A DNA stretch of 64,000 nt from Bacteroidota bacterium (GTDB lineage Bacteria > Bacteroidota > Bacteroidia > Chitinophagales > Chitinophagaceae), in assembly GCA_018267965.1 (NCBI GenBank), contig JAFDXK010000002.1, positions 806,001 to 870,000 of the forward strand. Direction: 5' to 3'. Position 1 is the stretch's first letter. Every line of letters starts with the position of its first letter. Of this stretch, positions 33,464 to 42,024 are shown piece after piece. Both the position numbers and the translations under genes were made by a program. The notes below the pieces were generated by a model, which saw only the letters and a program-made list of their open reading frames with translations, was not told where the DNA came from and did no database searches.

Positions 33464-34867
33464 TTAGTTTGCTGTGAAAGGCCCGAGGAATGAAGTATTG
33501 ATTACCTGTATCCTTTTACCATCTTCGTATACACCGATGTTTAATTTTGTTTTTCTCTTTTTTACATTTGCTTTATTCATGTAAATGAACAACGTACCTG
33601 AAGCGTACCCTTCTTTTGGCACTTTTAACTCTTTCTCTCCTACTAAAGTGATAGTGCCTTCGAAATTTTCAGGTTTTAATTCAAGCTTTTTATCCTGGTA
33701 TGTTTTATTGAGAAATTTATAGTTATATAAATTGCTTAACTGATTGTTCTGCTGCTGCTGGAAAAGCTGCCCCGGAGTGCGCAATACTGTAACGCCCACA
33801 TCCGTACGGCTGGCAAGCAAGTATCCTTCCACTGCCAAAAGCAATATCATTACAGCAGTATAGGCTTTCATTCTGCCGGTAAAACGATATGGCTGTTTTT
33901 TACTGATGCTGTTTTCTGATGCATATTTTATTAATCCTGTAGGCAGGTTTACAGCTTCCATCATACGGTTACAGGCATCAATACATGCAGTACAATTGGT
34001 GCATTCTAATTGTGTACCGTTGCGTATATCTATGCCTGTAGGACAAACTTTTACACATTGAAGACAGTCTATACAATCACCAAACTCGCGCTCTTCATTC
34101 TTTTTAAACTTACCTCTCGGTTCACCGCGCACATGGTCATAGCTTACTACTACAGAGTTTTTGTCGAGTAACACACCTTGCATACGGCCATAAGGACAGA
34201 TTACGGTACAAACCTGTTCGCGCATCCAGGAGTAAATGAAGAAGAATATTGTTGTAAATATTATAATTGCAGTAAAACCGCCCAGGTGTTGGCTTACAGG
34301 TTCTGACATTATTTTTTCTAATTCATCAATGCCAATGATGTATGACAAGAACATATTAGATATCAAAAAGCTCAGCGCCCAGAATGCAGCCCATTTCGCT
34401 ACCTTTTTAAGTATTTTTTCTGTATTCCAAGCTTGTTTTTTCAAGATGCGTTGCTCAGCGGCATCCCCTTCTATCCAGTATTCTATTTTGCGAAATACCA
34501 TCTCCATAAAGATGGTTTGCGGGCATATCCAGCCACAAAACACCCTGCCAAAAACTACTGTAAATAGTGCAATGAATACAATGAACAGTACCATGCCTAA
34601 GCCAAAGATGAAAAAATCCTGTGGCCAGAATATCTGACCAAACAGGATGAATTTTCGCTCCAATATATTGATAAGAAATATTGGATGGCCTTTATATTTA
34701 ATAAACGGGAGAGTAAAAAGTATTATCAAATACAATACACTTAGCAGTGTACGTGCATTATATAATTTGCCTTTAGGTTTCTGTGGAAATATCCATATGC
34801 GTTTACCTTGTTTGTCTACTGTTGCTACTTTATCTCTAAAAGATCCTGGCTCCATATTCGTGCTCAT
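33464..34867 (-). CDS. ccoG: cbb3 oxidase accessory protein CcoG (polyferredoxin, FixG)
   Basis: A 467-aa membrane protein with five helices, a membrane C-G-W-I-C-P-Q-T motif, another C-P-Y-G-R-M-Q-G motif and two 4Fe-4S clusters of ferredoxin type (C-I-D-C-L-Q-C-V-K-V-C-P-T and C-T-N-C-T-A-C-I-D-A-C-N-R). The C-terminal FixG domain (about 350-467) is Ig-like. In other bacteria CcoG reduces Cu(II) for cbb3 biogenesis. The ATG at 34867 is chosen over the TTG just before it. It follows ccoP by 26 bp in the same operon. Confidence 0.93.
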   Translation of the reverse strand: MSTNMEPGSFRDKVATVDKQGKRIWIFPQKPKGKLYNARTLLSVLYLIILFTLPFIKYKGHPIFLINILERKFILFGQIFWPQDFFIFGLGMVLFIVFIALFTVVFGRVFCGWICPQTIFMEMVFRKIEYWIEGDAAEQRILKKQAWNTEKILKKVAKWAAFWALSFLISNMFLSYIIGIDELEKIMSEPVSQHLGGFTAIIIFTTIFFFIYSWMREQVCTVICPYGRMQGVLLDKNSVVVSYDHVRGEPRGKFKKNEEREFGDCIDCLQCVKVCPTGIDIRNGTQLECTNCTACIDACNRMMEAVNLPTGLIKYASENSISKKQPYRFTGRMKAYTAVMILLLAVEGYLLASRTDVGVTVLRTPGQLFQQQQNNQLSNLYNYKFLNKTYQDKKLELKPENFEGTITLVGEKELKVPKEGYASGTLFIYMNKANVKKRKTKLNIGVYEDGKRIQVINTSFLGPFTAN

Positions 34868-34893
34868 CAATGATTGTTTTAGTTCGTCGTCAC

Positions 34894-36036
34894 TTACTTC
34901 ATTGCAATAGGTTTAGCCTTCGAACTATCTGTACTTGGCTTACCATCCTCAATATATAATTCGCCTTGTTTGTCTTTAGGTGCTGCAGGTTTAGTGCCTT
35001 TCAGAGATTTTACATAGCTGGCGAGCTGTGCTATTTGCACAGGTGAAAAATCATCTTTCCAGCTTTTCATCCCTTTGTCAACCCATCCGTACTTAATGCT
35101 TTTGAACACATCTTTGATACCACCGCCGTGCAACCAATATTCGTCTGTAAGGTTAGGCCCTACACCCCCACCGCCATCTTTAGCGTGGCATGCAGCGCAC
35201 GTGTTCTGAAATATAGTTTGACCTGCGGCAATGCCAGTTGCATCTAACATCGTTATCGTATTCTCATCAACATTATTGGCTGATTTGGCAAGAAAAGCAG
35301 CTTTTGCTTCTTCTCCGGCCTGAACTTCTGCCAGATATTCATCACGTGAACTTGGCCCGTTACCTCCTGCATGGTAATACCAGAGATAAATAACACCGGT
35401 AAAAATGGTCAGATAGAAGCCATATTTCCACCATGGGGGCAAACTGTTATCCAATTCTTGTATACCGTCGTAGTTATGGTCAAGCAAGATGTCGTGTTCT
35501 TTCTCAAGAGGCACAACTTTATTAAACCTATCCCAAAAGTTAATTTTAATCACTTTCTTCGCTTCGGTAGCTTTTTCAGGTTCTGCGCTTATCAAGCGAA
35601 CTACTGTACGAATCATGAATACCAATGCAGTGATAACAATTAACTCAAGAGCTAATATTGTCATTAGTGTATAATACTCACTCGAAGATAACCCGCCAAT
35701 GCTGGTAGGTAGCTTAATGTAACCTGTATCTTTTGTTACATTTTCTGCAGTTGCACTTAGACTACTTACAGACAATGCTACTAAAAGCAATAATGTTTTG
35801 ACGATGCCTGAAGAACGTTCTTTGCGCATTTTGTCCCTATAGGCAAATCCCAGATTTTTCAAGGTATTGCCTAATACAAGTATTGCTATAAGTAATGCTA
35901 CTGCTAAAGTAGACAGGCTTACCAGCATAGTGTCGAATGAAGCCCCGTTAGAAGCTTGAGGTGTAGCACCTTCCGCAAAAAGAATTGCCGGTAGTATGCT
36001 AAATGCTGTTGTTGTGATTATTTTATTGAAACGCAT
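34894..36036 (-). CDS. ccoP: cbb3-type cytochrome c oxidase subunit III (single-heme CcoP)
   Basis: A 380-aa protein: signal/first helix (I-L-P-A-I-L-F-A), more membrane helices to about 135, then the CcoP N-terminal domain pattern H-D-I-L-L-D-H-N-Y-D-G-I-Q-E-L-D-N-S-L-P-P-W-W. A single cytochrome c domain follows with C-A-A-C-H near 280 and Met in K-G-M-K-S-W near 318. Proteobacterial CcoP has two hemes c; here one CxxCH is visible. It passes electrons to CcoO/CcoN. The ATG at 36036 starts a clear signal peptide; an earlier ATG at 36063 would overlap ccoQ by 14 bp. Confidence 0.9.
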   Translation of the reverse strand: MRFNKIITTTAFSILPAILFAEGATPQASNGASFDTMLVSLSTLAVALLIAILVLGNTLKNLGFAYRDKMRKERSSGIVKTLLLLVALSVSSLSATAENVTKDTGYIKLPTSIGGLSSSEYYTLMTILALELIVITALVFMIRTVVRLISAEPEKATEAKKVIKINFWDRFNKVVPLEKEHDILLDHNYDGIQELDNSLPPWWKYGFYLTIFTGVIYLWYYHAGGNGPSSRDEYLAEVQAGEEAKAAFLAKSANNVDENTITMLDATGIAAGQTIFQNTCAACHAKDGGGGVGPNLTDEYWLHGGGIKDVFKSIKYGWVDKGMKSWKDDFSPVQIAQLASYVKSLKGTKPAAPKDKQGELYIEDGKPSTDSSKAKPIAMK

Positions 36037-36049
36037 AGTCTGCGGTTTT

Positions 36050-36226
36050 TTAGTTAATGTCATTATTGTTTCCGAACGGGATATTTTTCATCTCATTGAT
36101 GTATGACTTGTTTGCCTTAACAGCCCACATGGTCAGTGCAGTAAAAAAGATGAAGAAAATGAACAGCGAAGCCATTGGGTACATGCCCACACCTGTTATA
36201 TGCTCGAGATAATGTTTGAATTTCAT
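36050..36226 (-). CDS. ccoQ: cbb3 oxidase small subunit CcoQ/FixQ-like
   Basis: A 58-aa peptide read from ATG 36226 to a TAA at 36050-36052. It has one membrane helix (M-A-S-L-F-I-F-F-I-F-F-T-A-L-T-M-W) and a hydrophilic tail ending N-N-N-D-I-N. Position between ccoNO and ccoP, size and topology are those of CcoQ. It starts 12 bp after the ccoNO stop. Confidence 0.85.
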   Translation of the reverse strand: MKFKHYLEHITGVGMYPMASLFIFFIFFTALTMWAVKANKSYINEMKNIPFGNNNDIN

Positions 36227-36238
36227 TGTTTACTATTT

Positions 36239-38377
36239 TTAGTTGCTTGCTGTTTTTTGTTCCAGTTTAATGTCTCTGCCTATGCGTTGCAAATAAGCTA
36301 TCAGTGCTACTATTTCTTTATTGCTTTTCACTTGTATGTTATCCTTGCTGAGGCCTGCAACTATTTGTTCTGCCTGCTTTTTAAGGTCATCGTTTGCTTT
36401 CATATCATAACCCTTTTCATAAGGCACGCCCAGTGTTTGCATCGCCCTAATCTTTGCAGGTGTTATCGCCATGTCAATTTCATTTTCAAATAACCATGGA
36501 TACGAAGGCATGATAGAACCCGGAGACATACTTGACGGCTCGTACATGTGGTTGAAGTGCCAGCTGTCAGGATATTTACCGCCAACCCGTGCCAAATCCG
36601 GACCAGTGCGTTTACTACCCCATTGGAAAGGGTGGTCGTACACAAACTCACCTGCTTTAGAGTATTCACCATAACGAGCCACCTCACTGCGGAAAGGACG
36701 TACCATTTGGCTGTGGCAGGTATAGCAACCTTCACGAACATATATATCGCGGCCTTGCAACTCAAGCGGTGTATATGGTTTAACACTGCTAATGGTTGGT
36801 ATATTAGATTTAACAAGGAAAGTTGGAATAATTTCTATTGCACCACCTATTGCTACTAATACCAGGCTCAATACCATCATTTGTACAGGACGACGTTCTA
36901 TCCACCTGTGCCAGTGATGACTGCCATGATCTACATATTCTTTAGTTAATGGAGCTGCTTCTGCTGCTTCATCATTTACAGCTTTACCCATTCTTACTGT
37001 TCTGATGAGGTTATAAGTCATCATTACAGCACCCAGCAAATACAGTGTACCACCTATACCACGCATCATGTAGAAAGGACGCATTTGCGTTACTGTTTCC
37101 ATGAACTGGTATTTCAATTGGCCTTCTGGTGTAAACTCTTTCCATGCAAGACTCTGCATAAAACCAGCCCAGTACATTGGTACAGCGTAGAATACTATAC
37201 CCAAAGTGCCTATCCAGAAGTGCCAGTTAGCCATCTTTGTAGAATACAGGTTAGTCTTGAATATTTTAGGGATCAACCAGTATAGTACGCCGAACGTCAT
37301 GAAACCGTTCCAGCCTAAAGCACCAACGTGCACGTGAGCAATTGTCCAATCGGTAAAGTGGCTGATAGCATTTACATTTTTCAAACTCAGCATCGGGCCT
37401 TCAAACGTAGCCATACCATAAGCTGTTACGGCTACCACCAGGAATTTCAACACTACATCCTCGCGTACTTTATCCCATGCGCCACGTAGTGTCAACAGAC
37501 CATTCAACATACCACCCCAGGATGGGGCAATCAGCATTACTGAGAATACAGTACCTAATGATTGTGCCCAGTCAGGTAATGCTGTATATAACAAGTGGTG
37601 AGGGCCTGCCCAGATGTAAATGAAAATCAGCGCCCAGAAGTGAATGATGGAAAGTCTGTAAGAGTATACCGGACGATTTGCGATCTTAGGGAGGAAGTAA
37701 TACATCACACCCAGATATGGAGTAGTAAGGAAGAATGCCACGGCATTGTGTCCGTACCACCATTGCACCAAAGCGTCTTGCACACCCGCATACCAAGAGT
37801 ATGATTTCAGCATACTGAATGGGATTTCCCATGAGTTAACGATATGCAGCATGGCCACAGTAACAAACGTGGCTATATAGAACCATATCGCAACGTACAG
37901 GTGGCGTTCACGGCGTTTGATGATAGTACCAAACATGTTGACACCAAATGTTACCCATACCAGTGCTATTAAAATATCAATAGGCCATTCCAACTCTGCA
38001 TATTCTTTACCCGTTGTATACCCGAGTAATAATGTCAGAGCTGCAAGAACTATTATCAACTGCCATCCCCAGAAATGTAATTTGCTGAGGAAGTCGCTGA
38101 ACATTCTTGCTTTACACAGGCGTTGCAACGAATAGTACACACCCATGAAAATACCGTTACCCACAAATGCGAATATCACCGCATTGGTGTGTACCGGCCT
38201 TACGCGGCCAAATGTAGTGGCAGCAGTATTCAGGTTTAAAACAGGGAATACCAATTGAAATGCAGCAAGTAACCCTGCCAGCATACCAACTAATCCCCAT
38301 AAGATTGTGGCATACGCAAACCATTTTACGATCTTATTATCATAAAAGAATTTGTCTAATTGTGCTGTGTTGGTCAT
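36239..38377 (-). CDS. ccoNO: cbb3-type cytochrome c oxidase, fused subunits I and II
   Basis: A 712-aa fusion. Residues 1-465 are the CcoN heme-copper core with about 12 helices and the ligand histidines in W-W-Y-G-H-N-A-V-A-F-F, A-G-P-H-H-L-L-Y and D-W-T-I-A-H-V-H-V-G-A-L-G-W. From about 500 a membrane anchor leads to CcoO with one heme c site C-Y-T-C-H-S-Q and P-S-Y-P-W near the axial Met region. It reduces O2 with high affinity and pumps protons. The fusion is usual in Bacteroidota. The start at 38377 (M-T-N-T-A-Q-L) is chosen because the upstream extension overlaps ccoS. Confidence 0.94.
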   Translation of the reverse strand: MTNTAQLDKFFYDNKIVKWFAYATILWGLVGMLAGLLAAFQLVFPVLNLNTAATTFGRVRPVHTNAVIFAFVGNGIFMGVYYSLQRLCKARMFSDFLSKLHFWGWQLIIVLAALTLLLGYTTGKEYAELEWPIDILIALVWVTFGVNMFGTIIKRRERHLYVAIWFYIATFVTVAMLHIVNSWEIPFSMLKSYSWYAGVQDALVQWWYGHNAVAFFLTTPYLGVMYYFLPKIANRPVYSYRLSIIHFWALIFIYIWAGPHHLLYTALPDWAQSLGTVFSVMLIAPSWGGMLNGLLTLRGAWDKVREDVVLKFLVVAVTAYGMATFEGPMLSLKNVNAISHFTDWTIAHVHVGALGWNGFMTFGVLYWLIPKIFKTNLYSTKMANWHFWIGTLGIVFYAVPMYWAGFMQSLAWKEFTPEGQLKYQFMETVTQMRPFYMMRGIGGTLYLLGAVMMTYNLIRTVRMGKAVNDEAAEAAPLTKEYVDHGSHHWHRWIERRPVQMMVLSLVLVAIGGAIEIIPTFLVKSNIPTISSVKPYTPLELQGRDIYVREGCYTCHSQMVRPFRSEVARYGEYSKAGEFVYDHPFQWGSKRTGPDLARVGGKYPDSWHFNHMYEPSSMSPGSIMPSYPWLFENEIDMAITPAKIRAMQTLGVPYEKGYDMKANDDLKKQAEQIVAGLSKDNIQVKSNKEIVALIAYLQRIGRDIKLEQKTASN

Positions 38378-38393
38378 TATTGAATCTTTATTA

Positions 38394-38555
38394 TTATTCT
38401 TGAATGGTTTTATCAATGTTGTTGTCGTATAGCATACGCATTGCAGCCCCTTCTTTGTCATCGAACTGGTCGCTGTTTACGCTCCACACAAAGGCCAAAA
38501 GGAAAAAGCCTGCTACCAGTAAACTTGCTGCAATCATTATATACAATGCACTCAT
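38394..38555 (-). CDS. ccoS: cbb3 oxidase maturation protein CcoS
   Basis: A 53-aa protein from ATG 38555. It has a single helix (L-Y-I-M-I-A-A-S-L-L-V-A-G-F-F-L-L-A-F-V-W) followed by the diagnostic S-V-N-S-D-Q-F-D-D-K-E-G-A-A-M-R-M-L. CcoS is needed to insert heme and copper into cbb3 oxidase. It is the first gene of the structural operon, 16 bp ahead of ccoNO, and lies directly behind the tandem operator at 38610-38645. Confidence 0.92.
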   Translation of the reverse strand: MSALYIMIAASLLVAGFFLLAFVWSVNSDQFDDKEGAAMRMLYDNNIDKTIQE

Positions 38556-38579
38556 CGTGGGTGTTTCGAATTAATGAGT

Positions 38580-38645
38580 CAAAACTAATTTCACGTCAAT
38601 GGCCGTTTGATGACTTCACTCCAGCTAAAACATGATTTTCGTCAT
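38580..38645 (-). promoter_or_regulatory. Tandem Crp/Fnr-type operators and -7 box before the cbb3 operon
   Basis: ATGATTTTCGTCAT (38632-38645, inside a longer ACATGA...TCATGT palindrome) and a degenerate site with a perfect half, ATGACTTCACTCCA (38610-38623), have centres 22 bp apart. On the minus strand the -7 box TAGTTTTG begins at 38587, exactly 29.5 bp from the nearer centre. ccoS starts at 38555. Confidence 0.68.
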
Positions 38646-38652
38646 GTTTTTA

Positions 38653-41085
38653 CTAGCCTATAAGAGATAACCCGTGACGTTTTGCTACAATACTGCTGAT
38701 GCCCGTAGAAATCATTACAATGCTCAGTGTGCTGATAGGCATTAGTATTGCAGCTATCATAGGGCTCATTAAGCCCTGCATAGATATGGTCAACCCTACA
38801 ACATTGTATAGAATAGATATTACAAATGCTGTATTGATGATATGTTTAGCTGCATTGGCTAATCTTAGTAATGAAGAAAATTTTGATATTTTACTGGCAT
38901 CTAATATGGCATCGCAGGAAGGCGAAAAATTGTTAATGTCATCAGACAGGGTAATACCAACATTGCTCTGTTGCAGCGCTCCTGCGTCATTGAGGCCGTC
39001 ACCTACCATCAGCACTTTTTTGCCCGATTGTTGTAGTAGTTCTATGTAACGCAACTTATCCATAGGTTTCTGCTCAAATAATAATGTAGCCCTGCTGCCA
39101 AAAATATCCGTTAAAACACCTCTTTGCCTATCGTTATCACCCGAGAGCATTGATAATTGATAGTTGTGTGCCAGCTTGGGAATTAGGTTGGGAATATTAT
39201 CCCTGAACTCCGGTGTGATGTGAAATGCAGTTACACTATCATTATAACGTATATAAACTGCTGCAGTATCTTTTTCAGAAGGAACTACACCTGTATGAAA
39301 TGCGGAACCAATACGTATTGAGTCGCCATTGTAAGATGCAGTAATACCTTTGCCGGGTATTTCGTTCCAGCTAGTCAGCTCAATCTTAGGGTATGCTCCC
39401 AGATGAGATGCCAATGATTTGCTGTACGGATGTGTGCTCTGTACTGCAATGTTATACAGTACAGCTTTTTCTTGCTCATTTAGTGCATGGCCTGAGAATG
39501 AATACTGATTACTGCCTGCTGTAAGTGTTCCTGTTTTGTCAAATACAATATGGTCAATGTTACCCAGTTGTTCTATAACAGTAGCATCGCGCAGGAACAA
39601 GCCGTTATTGCTGAGCAGCCTTAGTATATTACCGTTGGTATAGCTGGCCGCCAGCAACAATGCGCAAGGACACGCTACTATCAACATTGCTGATACACTT
39701 GGCAATATATTGGCAGGGTTAACAACGTACCAATACATAGCAGTAAGCGTGGCAAGGCTTAATAATATAATTGTAAAATACCTGCTGAGTTTGTGAATAA
39801 CACTATGCTTATTGTTTTGCTCAGCTTTGTCTTTTGAGAAACTATAGTGATTCCATAAAGATGTCAGATAGCTGCCGGCAACAGGTTTTATCAACTGTAA
39901 TTTGAGTTTTTCTCCAGTTTGTTTACCGCCTGCATATACAATATTGCCCTTAATGATATTCACAGGCTCAGACTCCCCGGTTACGAAACTGTAATCGATG
40001 TTAGCAACCCCGTCCAATACTATCGCGTCGGCGGGAATAATCTCGCCGTTATGTAATTCTACAATGTCTTTTTCCTTTAGTTCTTGCAGTGCACAAGGTT
40101 TAGCTACTCCGTCTTTTATAACATTTACCGCTATTGGGAAGTATGATTTATAATCCCTGTGAAAGGATATAGATTTATATGCTCTTTCCTGTACTATGCG
40201 CCCTATAAGCATAAAGAATACAATGCCTGTCATGCTATCCAGGTATCCGCTGCCCGTATTGGTAGCTATTTCATAAATACTACGTCCGAAAGTAATAATG
40301 AGAGCCAGTACAATAGGGGCATCAATATTCAGCATACGTTGTTTCAGCCCGGCCCATGCTGAACTGAAAAATTCTGATGCACTGTAGAAAAAAACAGGCA
40401 GTGCCAATGCCAGATTCAGATAGCGGAATAGTTGTGCATATTGATGCTCAATACCTAAGTCACTGGACAGGTATTCGGGGAAACTCATAAGCATGATGTT
40501 TCCGAAACAAAAGCCTGCAACTCCCAGTTTGTATATTTTCTTTTTAGATGCAGGAGATTTTTTTTGTTCTTCATTAGCATCAAGGCTTATGTAAGGCTCA
40601 TAACCTATTGTTGCCAGTAGCTCAACTATCTTTCTCAAGCTGATTTTTGATTCAAGAAAGTGGATGGTAAGCTCCTTAGCCCCGAAGTTCAGCCTACTTT
40701 CTGTAATGCCATCATTGAGTTTTGTCATGTGTTCCAGCAACCACATACAAGAACTGCAATGAATGCCGGGTATATATAGCTTCACAATGGAATGTTTCCC
40801 ATTGGTAAAAGTGTATAGCTTGTTTGCAATGGCTTTATCGTCCAAATAGGCATATTTGTCCGCTCTTATTCCTTTTATTTGAGAAAGCCCCGGATGCGAT
40901 TGCAGGGCATAATAGTCACAAAGCCCGTTCTCATTCAGTATTTCATATACCAACTTGCAACCCTCGCAGCAAAATGTCTTATCGTCTTTGCTTATGGCTG
41001 TTGTTACACATTCCACACCGCAATGAAAGCAGGGCGTATTAGGTTTTTGTATTTGTTCTAAAGGCTTTTCCTTAGCTGTAAACAT
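38653..41085 (-). CDS. ccoI: Copper-transporting P1B-type ATPase CcoI
   Basis: An 810-aa copper pump for cbb3 assembly. In order: an N-terminal Cys-rich module (C-F-H-C-G-V-E-C ... F-C-C-E-G-C), a heavy-metal-associated domain (G-I-H-C-S-S-C-M-W), membrane helices, the actuator loop T-G-E-S, the transport motif C-P-C-A-L-L-L-A, the phosphorylation site D-K-T-G-T-L-T and the hinge G-D-G-L-N-D-A. The N-terminal layout (metal-binding Cys4 before HMA) is that of FixI/CcoI rather than CopA. Its start overlaps the stop of the preceding 139-aa gene by 14 bp. Confidence 0.94.
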   Translation of the reverse strand: MFTAKEKPLEQIQKPNTPCFHCGVECVTTAISKDDKTFCCEGCKLVYEILNENGLCDYYALQSHPGLSQIKGIRADKYAYLDDKAIANKLYTFTNGKHSIVKLYIPGIHCSSCMWLLEHMTKLNDGITESRLNFGAKELTIHFLESKISLRKIVELLATIGYEPYISLDANEEQKKSPASKKKIYKLGVAGFCFGNIMLMSFPEYLSSDLGIEHQYAQLFRYLNLALALPVFFYSASEFFSSAWAGLKQRMLNIDAPIVLALIITFGRSIYEIATNTGSGYLDSMTGIVFFMLIGRIVQERAYKSISFHRDYKSYFPIAVNVIKDGVAKPCALQELKEKDIVELHNGEIIPADAIVLDGVANIDYSFVTGESEPVNIIKGNIVYAGGKQTGEKLKLQLIKPVAGSYLTSLWNHYSFSKDKAEQNNKHSVIHKLSRYFTIILLSLATLTAMYWYVVNPANILPSVSAMLIVACPCALLLAASYTNGNILRLLSNNGLFLRDATVIEQLGNIDHIVFDKTGTLTAGSNQYSFSGHALNEQEKAVLYNIAVQSTHPYSKSLASHLGAYPKIELTSWNEIPGKGITASYNGDSIRIGSAFHTGVVPSEKDTAAVYIRYNDSVTAFHITPEFRDNIPNLIPKLAHNYQLSMLSGDNDRQRGVLTDIFGSRATLLFEQKPMDKLRYIELLQQSGKKVLMVGDGLNDAGALQQSNVGITLSDDINNFSPSCDAILDASKISKFSSLLRLANAAKHIINTAFVISILYNVVGLTISMQGLMSPMIAAILMPISTLSIVMISTGISSIVAKRHGLSLIG

Positions 41086-41491
41086 TGATCTCCTTTTGGG
41101 CTTCGATAATTTTAGGCAGCAATATTTGTTCTTCTACGAACAGTAATTCATTTATGATGACCGCCATGTCTGATGCAGCAGGGTAAGATTCACCCTGTTT
41201 CATATTGTTGATGGAACCTGTAAATTCAACTGTTTTTAATTTATGTTGTACTTCACATTTACCTGAGCAGTTGCTGCAATCATGCCCGGTTGCTGCTTTG
41301 CCGTGTAATTCATACACATAAGGTACTATGATATCTTTCCTGAGTTGTATAAAGTCTTTAAGCCCCTGTGCGGTACTGTAATTTTCACTGTCAAAAAAGC
41401 CTTCAATAACTCTGTAATAGTCTGTATTGATGTTGTCTACCAACTCGGGCAGTGTCAGGTTGTTATATTTTAGATATAAGTGGTCGGCCAT
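41072..41491 (-). CDS. Helical protein with a Cys cluster, translationally coupled to ccoI
   Basis: A 139-aa predicted cytoplasmic, mostly helical protein. Its middle has H-D-C-S-N-C-S-G-K-C-E-V-Q-H, three cysteines and two histidines within 14 residues, a likely metal or cluster site. Scattered E/H in the helices would also allow a hemerythrin-like bundle, but the classic H-x3-E spacing is not clear. The gene overlaps ccoI by 14 bp and is the first gene behind the divergent operator, so it probably acts in copper delivery or redox sensing for cbb3 assembly. I do not recognise the family. Confidence 0.7.
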   Translation of the reverse strand: MADHLYLKYNNLTLPELVDNINTDYYRVIEGFFDSENYSTAQGLKDFIQLRKDIIVPYVYELHGKAATGHDCSNCSGKCEVQHKLKTVEFTGSINNMKQGESYPAASDMAVIINELLFVEEQILLPKIIEAQKEINVYS

Positions 41492-41496
41492 AGATG

Positions 41497-41592
41497 TAAA
41501 AGTATTGGCGCCTATAAGCTTAAAACATGATTATAGTATCCCCAAAGAATGACATTGGTCATCTCTTGTAGGGTGGTTTTAGGTTAATATTG
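41497..41592. promoter_or_regulatory. Divergent promoter region with two Crp/Fnr-type operators
   Basis: ATGATTATAGTATC (41527-41540) and the perfect palindrome ATGACATTGGTCAT (41549-41562) have centres 22 bp apart. A -7-like box lies 29.5 bp outside each: TACTTTTA on the minus strand (41504 down to 41497) for the ccoI operon and TAATATTG on the plus strand (41585-41592) for the coiled-coil gene. The layout is symmetric about the pair. Confidence 0.65.
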
Positions 41593-41691
41593 CCTTAGTG
41601 ATAAGAATCAGTGTTGCGGCTGACAAAGGTTCTATTCGCTCATTAAAGGCATATTTACTTTTACCAAAAATGGAAAGTGCTACGAACAAAC

Positions 41692-42015
41692 ATGATTAAT
41701 ACTAAACAACAGGACGAAAGGTATACATGGCTGCGTATGCTTGATATTATCCAGTTGGAAAATATCGAGTTGAAGAATCAATTGGCCGAATTGGTCAGGA
41801 ATGGAATTGGAAGTAAAACACTGGAAAAGGCGGAATACTATCAAAATGAATTTCTGAATAAAGATACTGTAGTCGCACTGTTACGCCGCGACGTTATAAG
41901 ATATAGCGATGCTGATAATTCTCAGCAAGGTAAATTACGCAGAGATATGGACCTGATGCAAAAGGAATTCAGCCGTCTTAAAACGGAATTTAATAATTAC
42001 CTTATCAGAAAATAG
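41692..42015 (+). CDS. Coiled-coil protein of unknown function
   Basis: A 107-aa hydrophilic protein from ATG 41692 (a GTG at 41677 would add five residues). Heptad-like runs are seen at about 12-45 (M-L-D-I-I-Q-L-E-N-I-E-L-K-N-Q-L-A-E-L) and 78-105 (L-R-R-D-M-D-L-M-Q-K-E-F-S-R-L-K-T-E-F-N-N-Y-L). The middle contains V-A-L-L-R-R-D-V-I-R-Y. No enzyme motif or membrane segment. It converges on the response regulator gene and diverges from the ccoI operon, sharing its operators, so a link to the kinase system is possible. Confidence 0.7.
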   Translation: MINTKQQDERYTWLRMLDIIQLENIELKNQLAELVRNGIGSKTLEKAEYYQNEFLNKDTVVALLRRDVIRYSDADNSQQGKLRRDMDLMQKEFSRLKTEFNNYLIRK

Positions 42016-42024
42016 CGTTAGAGA

